Shown here in pieces: positions 60,396 to 64,000 of a stretch of DNA of 64,000 nt. Under the pieces are notes generated by a model. That model was not told where the DNA came from and did not search any database. It worked only from the letters and a program-made list of their open reading frames with translations. The position numbers were made by a program, and so were the translations under genes. The DNA lies in contig NZ_CP183948.1 in assembly GCF_052056485.1 (NCBI RefSeq), forward strand, positions 4,650,001 through 4,714,000, in the 5' to 3' direction. Positions within the stretch are counted from its first letter, which is position 1; each line of letters opens with the position of its first letter. The stretch is from Paenibacillus_AQ nitricinens (GTDB lineage: Bacteria; Bacillota; Bacilli; Paenibacillales; Paenibacillaceae).

Positions 60396-60443
60396 TCTAA
60401 TTCGCTAATTTACAAGCGTCATTACATGAATAACTTTATCCTA

Positions 60444-61199
60444 CTATTGAGCAATCTGCTCACGGATATTCTGCAATATTTTCTTCTCCAGCCGGGATAC
60501 CTGCACTTGAGAGATCCCTAGACGACTGGCCACCTCCGACTGCGTTTGATCACGATAGTAGCGAAGATAGACGATCAGACGTTCTCGTTCACTGAGGCCT
60601 CCGATAGCTTCATTTAATGCCAGCTTATCGAACCAACGCTCCTGTGATTCGTCAGCGATTTGATCAATCAGCGTGATTGGATCTCCATCATTCTCGAACA
60701 CCGTTTCATGGATAGAAGTCGGTGGCTTATTGGCTTCTTGGGCGAATACCACTTCTTCGGGTGTAACCCCTAGCGCTTCCGCAACTTCACCAATCGTAGG
60801 CAGACGATCAAGCGTTTTAGACATTTCGTCCTTCATCTTACGAACTTTATTAGCCATTTCCTTAAGGGAGCGACTGACCTTCAAGGTGCCATCGTCACGA
60901 AGGAAACGCTGAATCTCACCGATAATCATCGGCACGGCATAAGTGGAGAACTTGACCTCATAGCTGAGGTCAAATTTATCAACGGACTTCAGGAGTCCAA
61001 TGCAACCGATCTGGAACAAATCGTCAGGCTCATACCCGCGGTTCATAAACCGCTGCACCACCGACCAGACCAGTCGGATATTACAGCTTACAAGCGTGTC
61101 GCGGGCAAGACTATCTCCGGCCTGACTGAGCGCGATAAGACGTTTGACCTCCGCATCGTCCAAATAGGTCGGCGGAGCTTTTTTTGACTCTGCATCCAT
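60444..61199 (-). CDS. sigF: forespore sigma factor SigF
   Basis: SigF is the first forespore-specific sigma factor. The 251-residue protein has sigma regions 2 (about 40-110, DDLFQIGCIGLLKSVDKFD and KFSTYAVPMIIGEIQRFLRD), 3 (about 115-175) and 4 (about 190-248, ERLIVYLRYYRDQTQSEVA). It follows spoIIAB by 11 bases in the spoIIA operon. Its partner switch is complete here: SpoIIAA, SpoIIAB and SigF. In B. subtilis spoVAA follows sigF directly; here it does not, because about 43 kb of other genes lie between them. Confidence 0.98.
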   Translation of the reverse strand: MDAESKKAPPTYLDDAEVKRLIALSQAGDSLARDTLVSCNIRLVWSVVQRFMNRGYEPDDLFQIGCIGLLKSVDKFDLSYEVKFSTYAVPMIIGEIQRFLRDDGTLKVSRSLKEMANKVRKMKDEMSKTLDRLPTIGEVAEALGVTPEEVVFAQEANKPPTSIHETVFENDGDPITLIDQIADESQERWFDKLALNEAIGGLSERERLIVYLRYYRDQTQSEVASRLGISQVQVSRLEKKILQNIREQIAQ

Positions 61200-61210
61200 G
61201 GCTCCAACCC

Positions 61211-61666
61211 CTAATTGTATAAAGCTTTTTTCGAGACGATGGTTTTCTTCATTGAGATAGAAGTACCGTGTCCCGGTTCACTAGTGACTTCAAATTCATC
61301 CATGAAATTCTCCATAATAGTAAAGCCCATGCCCGACCGCTCCAGCTCTGGCTTAGAGGTATACAGCGGCTGTTGCGCCAGCTCCAAATCCTCAATGCCA
61401 CGTCCTTGATCCTCAATGGTTAGATGTACCGTTTCGTTGTCCAACGATGCCGAAATGGTCACAATACCTTCCGGATCACTATCATACCCATGAATAATAC
61501 AGTTGGTGACCGCTTCCGACACGACTGTCTTCAGATCATTCAGCTCGTCCATCGTAGGATCAAGCCGGGAAACGAACGCCGCTACGACTACACGCGCGAA
61601 CGATTCGTTCTCCGAGCGTGCAGCGAACTGCACGTTCATGAAGTTACCAGCCTTACTATTTGTCAT
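61211..61666 (-). CDS. spoIIAB: anti-sigma F factor and kinase SpoIIAB
   Basis: SpoIIAB binds SigF and holds it inactive, and also phosphorylates SpoIIAA. The 151-residue protein has the GHKL fold: N-box EAVTNCIIHGY, DQGRGIEDLELA and MGFTIMENFMDEFEV. The ATG overlaps the spoIIAA stop. An in-frame ATG nine codons on (MNVQFAARSENE) matches the usual SpoIIAB start and is also possible. It is a single-domain protein of normal size once that start is used. Confidence 0.97.
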   Translation of the reverse strand: MTNSKAGNFMNVQFAARSENESFARVVVAAFVSRLDPTMDELNDLKTVVSEAVTNCIIHGYDSDPEGIVTISASLDNETVHLTIEDQGRGIEDLELAQQPLYTSKPELERSGMGFTIMENFMDEFEVTSEPGHGTSISMKKTIVSKKALYN

Positions 61667-62016
61667 AACGCAACCTCCAAATCCGAGAGTGCAGTACTCT
61701 CGTCGTCATATAGGGGCATGATTTTGAACAGGCCAGACATTTCCAACAGCCGCTTCACAGGTGCCGTTGCATCACACACAACCATTTTTCCACCTTTACT
61801 GTGGATCAGTTTATACCTTCCCAGAATTACGCCTAGGCCTGAACTGTCCATAAACTGCAGTTGCTTAAGACTAAGAACTAAATGCGATACCTGACCACGC
61901 ATAATCGCTTCATCCATATCCATTCTTACAAAATCGGCTGCGTGATGATCCAACTCCCCTGATAAACGGACAATCAACACACCCCTGTGATGCTCCATCT
62001 CCACATGAGAATTCAT
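61663..62016 (-). CDS. spoIIAA: anti-anti-sigma F factor SpoIIAA
   Basis: SpoIIAA frees SigF by binding SpoIIAB when unphosphorylated. The 117-residue STAS-domain protein shows FMDSSGLGVILGRYK with the phosphorylated serine at position 58 when the ATG at 62016 is used, the same number as in B. subtilis. A GTG three codons earlier touches the ribosome site AGGAG, so the ATG is the better start. It is the first gene of the spoIIA operon, 175 bases after dacF. A sigma-H-like promoter lies in that gap. Confidence 0.97.
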   Translation of the reverse strand: MNSHVEMEHHRGVLIVRLSGELDHHAADFVRMDMDEAIMRGQVSHLVLSLKQLQFMDSSGLGVILGRYKLIHSKGGKMVVCDATAPVKRLLEMSGLFKIMPLYDDESTALSDLEVAL

Positions 62017-62088
62017 GCTTGCCACTCTCCTCTTCGTTGCTTTGAAAACTGACCTTGAAAGACAGTACCTATTCCCTTCAAGGACAAG

Positions 62089-62118
62089 GTTTTCTACGCG
62101 GCAAATCAGGAATCCTGC
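62089..62118 (-). promoter_or_regulatory. candidate sigma-H promoter of spoIIA operon
   Basis: The minus strand reads GCAGGATTC (62110-62118), 12 bases, then GTAGAAAAC (62089-62097). The sigma-H pattern is RNAGGAWWW with RNNGAATWW; the -35 fits at all but the last base and the -10 fits the GAA core. The spoIIA operon is sigma-H dependent in Bacillus. Confidence 0.5.
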
Positions 62119-62191
62119 CTCACGACAAAACTAGAAGAAAACCCCTATGAATCTACAGAGTACATGGGGGTAATCTACAAAAAAACTGTTT

Positions 62192-63388
62192 TTAATCTAC
62201 GCCGAACATCGAGCCAGTTGTGCGCTTAAAGAGCTTCCACCAGCCCGCTTTCGCCACAGCTTCCCCTGCTTTTAAATCATATTCCTTAATCACTTGGGTT
62301 CCTTGGTAGACCACCAGCTTACCCACAGATTGACCTTCAGCTACTGGAGCCTTCACGCTTTCCGGTAATACTAGTTCGTGGCGGATGCCTTCTTGAGTCA
62401 CACCTTTTTTCAAAAGAACACTGTACGTCTCTTTGGCTGTTATCGGTAACTCGGATTTTACGCCCTTTTCAATCTTTAGGGTGCCGATCGCATCCCCTTC
62501 TTTGTGGATCGTGTGTACTTTATATTGCGAGAACAGGTAATCGAACATGCCTGAGACTTCACTATTGCGCGTCTTTGTGTTCGGCTCGCCTAGTACAACA
62601 GCGACAGCACGTAGACCATCTCTTGCTGCTGTAGCAGACAAACAAAATTTTGCCTCTGCAGTATAACCTGTCTTCAAACCATCAGCACCAGTGTAGAAAC
62701 GCACCAGCTTGTTCGTGTTCACCAACCAGAACGGTTTGGTTGAATCCTTACGTAAGTAATCCTGATAGGAACCGGTATATTTTATAATTTGATCATGCTT
62801 CAAAAGCTCACGACTGATGACCGCAATATCGTAAGCTGAGGAATAGTGATTGGCGGCTGGAAGACCGTTGCAGTTGGCAAAATGGGTATCTTTTAGACCC
62901 AGCTCCTCTGCACGTTTATTCATCAGATCGACAAAAGCACTCTCTGAACCAGCTATTTTCTCCGCCATCGCCACAGAAGCATCATTACCAGAAGCCATAG
63001 CGATACCTTTGAGCATATCGTCTACCGACATTTCTTCACCAGGCTCCAGAAAAATCTGTGATCCGCCCATAGAAGCCGCATATTCACTTGTTCTCACCTT
63101 ATCAGTCAGCTGCAGCCTTCCTTCATCCAGCGCTTCCACCGTCAGTAACATCGTCATAATCTTCGTAATACTTGCGGGAGGCAGCTTATCATGGCTGTTC
63201 TTCTCATAAATAACGGTTCCGGTACCAGCGTCCATCAAAATAGCAGAACGTGCTCCCGGTGCGAGGTCTACAGCGGCAGCATTACTGCCAGAGTCCTTGG
63301 TTTTTTCTTCTGCATAAGCGCCTGACATAGGTCCTAGAACCGATACAGCGATACAGACCACAAGCACAGCAAAACGCATTTTTCTCAC
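62192..63388 (-). CDS. dacF: D-alanyl-D-alanine carboxypeptidase DacF
   Basis: DacF is a low-molecular-weight penicillin-binding protein made around sporulation that trims peptidoglycan stem peptides. The 398-residue protein has a signal peptide (about 1-26, cleaved near AYAEE), the active-site SITK (S-x-x-K) about residue 73, SGND (S-x-N) and KTG in DGLKTGYTAEAKF, then a PBP5_C-like domain. It lacks a clear C-terminal amphipathic anchor but ends in a mildly basic helix. The start is GTG with GGAGGGG 7 bases before it. It is followed by spoIIAA, as in B. subtilis. Confidence 0.95.
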   Translation of the reverse strand: MRKMRFAVLVVCIAVSVLGPMSGAYAEEKTKDSGSNAAAVDLAPGARSAILMDAGTGTVIYEKNSHDKLPPASITKIMTMLLTVEALDEGRLQLTDKVRTSEYAASMGGSQIFLEPGEEMSVDDMLKGIAMASGNDASVAMAEKIAGSESAFVDLMNKRAEELGLKDTHFANCNGLPAANHYSSAYDIAVISRELLKHDQIIKYTGSYQDYLRKDSTKPFWLVNTNKLVRFYTGADGLKTGYTAEAKFCLSATAARDGLRAVAVVLGEPNTKTRNSEVSGMFDYLFSQYKVHTIHKEGDAIGTLKIEKGVKSELPITAKETYSVLLKKGVTQEGIRHELVLPESVKAPVAEGQSVGKLVVYQGTQVIKEYDLKAGEAVAKAGWWKLFKRTTGSMFGVD

Positions 63389-63649
63389 AATGGTTCCCCT
63401 CCTGAACGTTAACCTTCATATCACAGGTACTGTGTTCCAGTTTCGTCAGAAAGGGTGGAAATTATTCCATTTTTAAGGAAATAACCACAATTATTTATCT
63501 CAAGAAGGAAGGATGTCATCAATTAAAAAAAGCCCAGCAGCAGTTGCAGAGCATTTTTATTATAGGGGAGATTAAATAATATTTCAAATTTAAAGTATTC
63601 CCATTTTTTTCGTTCTCATTTTAGGACTTTTAAAGGTAAATCGTAGGCT
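63389..63649. other. intergenic region between dacF and serine hydrolase gene
   Basis: No gene is seen. It holds the dacF ribosome site and should hold the dacF promoter, but I found no convincing sigma-F site (a GGAATAATTT resembles a -10 without a good -35). A weak hairpin followed by a T-run lies at about 63520-63560. Confidence 0.5.
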
Positions 63650-63678
63650 TTCACGAATGCTATCTATGAACCTATAAC
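63650..63678 (+). promoter_or_regulatory. candidate promoter of serine hydrolase gene
   Basis: TTCACG (63650-63655) and TATAAC (63673-63678) are 17 bases apart. The leader would be very short, about 15-20 bases. Confidence 0.3.
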
Positions 63679-63701
63679 TGTCTTACAGAGGAGAAATACG
63701 A

Positions 63702-64000
63702 ATGAACCCACTTGAAACTTATATTGAAACAGAAGCAAAACAGAACGATTTCTCAGGCGTAGTCCTAGCAAAACAATATGATAAAGAAATCGCCAGCAGC
63801 TGTCACGGTTATGCCAATAAGTCGGATAAGCGCGAAAACAATATTCATACTCGGTTCGGGATCGCTTCCGGGTGTAAAATATTCACAGCAATTGCCGTCT
63901 CTCAACTGGTCGAAAGGGGATTGATTTCTTTCGAAAGCAGATTATCAGACTATCTGAAAAAGGTAGAGTTCCCTCTCTTTAGTTCTGAAATCACCATACA
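63702..64000 (+). CDS. beta-lactamase-family serine hydrolase, N-terminal part (cut by window end)
   Basis: The first 99 codons are visible. They read as the start of a class C beta-lactamase-like serine hydrolase: FSGVVLAK near residue 17, then GYANKSDKRENN, FGIASGCKIFTAIAVSQL with the S-x-x-K motif as SGCK, and LISFESRLSDYL. The serine and lysine of that motif are at about residues 56 and 59. No signal peptide is present. AGAGGAGA lies 7 bases before the ATG. It is on the opposite strand to dacF and likely a cytosolic esterase or peptidase-like enzyme; the remaining part is outside the window. Confidence 0.88.
   Translation, partial: MNPLETYIETEAKQNDFSGVVLAKQYDKEIASSCHGYANKSDKRENNIHTRFGIASGCKIFTAIAVSQLVERGLISFESRLSDYLKKVEFPLFSSEITI

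Noticed and set aside
17417..60443. Prophage or integrative element
   Set aside because: No integrase, phage structural, conjugation or transposase gene, and no flanking repeats or tRNA were found.

Overview
The window reads as the chromosome of an endospore-forming, low-to-mid GC Firmicute, most likely Paenibacillus or a close relative. The evidence is the sporulation genes (dacF-spoIIAA-spoIIAB-sigF and spoVAA-spoVAB-spoVAF), strong AGGAGG ribosome sites, hairpin-plus-T-run terminators, Lpl-type sugar ABC genes with a YesM/YesN two-component pair, and FeuA/Btr-type siderophore genes. I saw no tRNA, rRNA, CRISPR array, prophage or insertion sequence.

Layout. 1-4100: riboflavin operon ribD-ribE-ribBA-ribH on the minus strand behind an FMN riboswitch with a terminator. 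4400-7160: mscL, a broken small ORF and an OmpR-type two-component pair. 7265-11754: a large LPKTG-anchored surface protein and a YwaF-like membrane protein. 11813-17416: ppiB, lysA, spoVAF (with a 78-bp tandem repeat), spoVAB and spoVAA. 17609-27069: galactan use, with a secreted and a cytosolic GH53 galactanase, a sugar ABC importer and YesM/YesN-like regulators. 27372-28605: a second FMN riboswitch, controlling an EamA-family transporter. 28816-35744: mixed housekeeping genes (PstS-like protein, cell-wall amidase, VOC protein, carboxylesterase, AI-2E-type protein, GNAT relic, thioredoxin-like ferredoxin). 35850-47758: iron/siderophore island with Fur boxes, two AraC-plus-binding-domain regulators, three binding lipoproteins, two FecCD permeases, an exporter-fold ABC protein and a ferredoxin-NADP reductase. 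47842-50844: BceAB-like ABC transporter plus a small membrane protein. 50978-53654: Fur-box MFS exporter and AraC regulator. 53777-60343: a five-PAS histidine kinase, ComA-like regulator, chemoreceptor and a CheB-like protein lacking its catalytic serine. 60444-63388: sigF, spoIIAB, spoIIAA, dacF. The window ends inside a serine hydrolase gene.

The rib, ppiB, lysA, spoVA and spoIIA-dacF groups appear in the same relative order as in Bacillus subtilis, from memory. Here about 43 kb of accessory genes (galactan, iron, signalling) separate spoVAA from sigF, and spoVAC/AD/AE are absent between spoVAB and spoVAF. Most promising for follow-up are the FMN-riboswitch EamA transporter, the degenerate CheB next to an orphan chemoreceptor and ComP/ComA-like pair, and the Fur-controlled permease/ABC/FNR operon that lacks a FecE-type ATPase. 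No wholly new system is proven by sequence alone.
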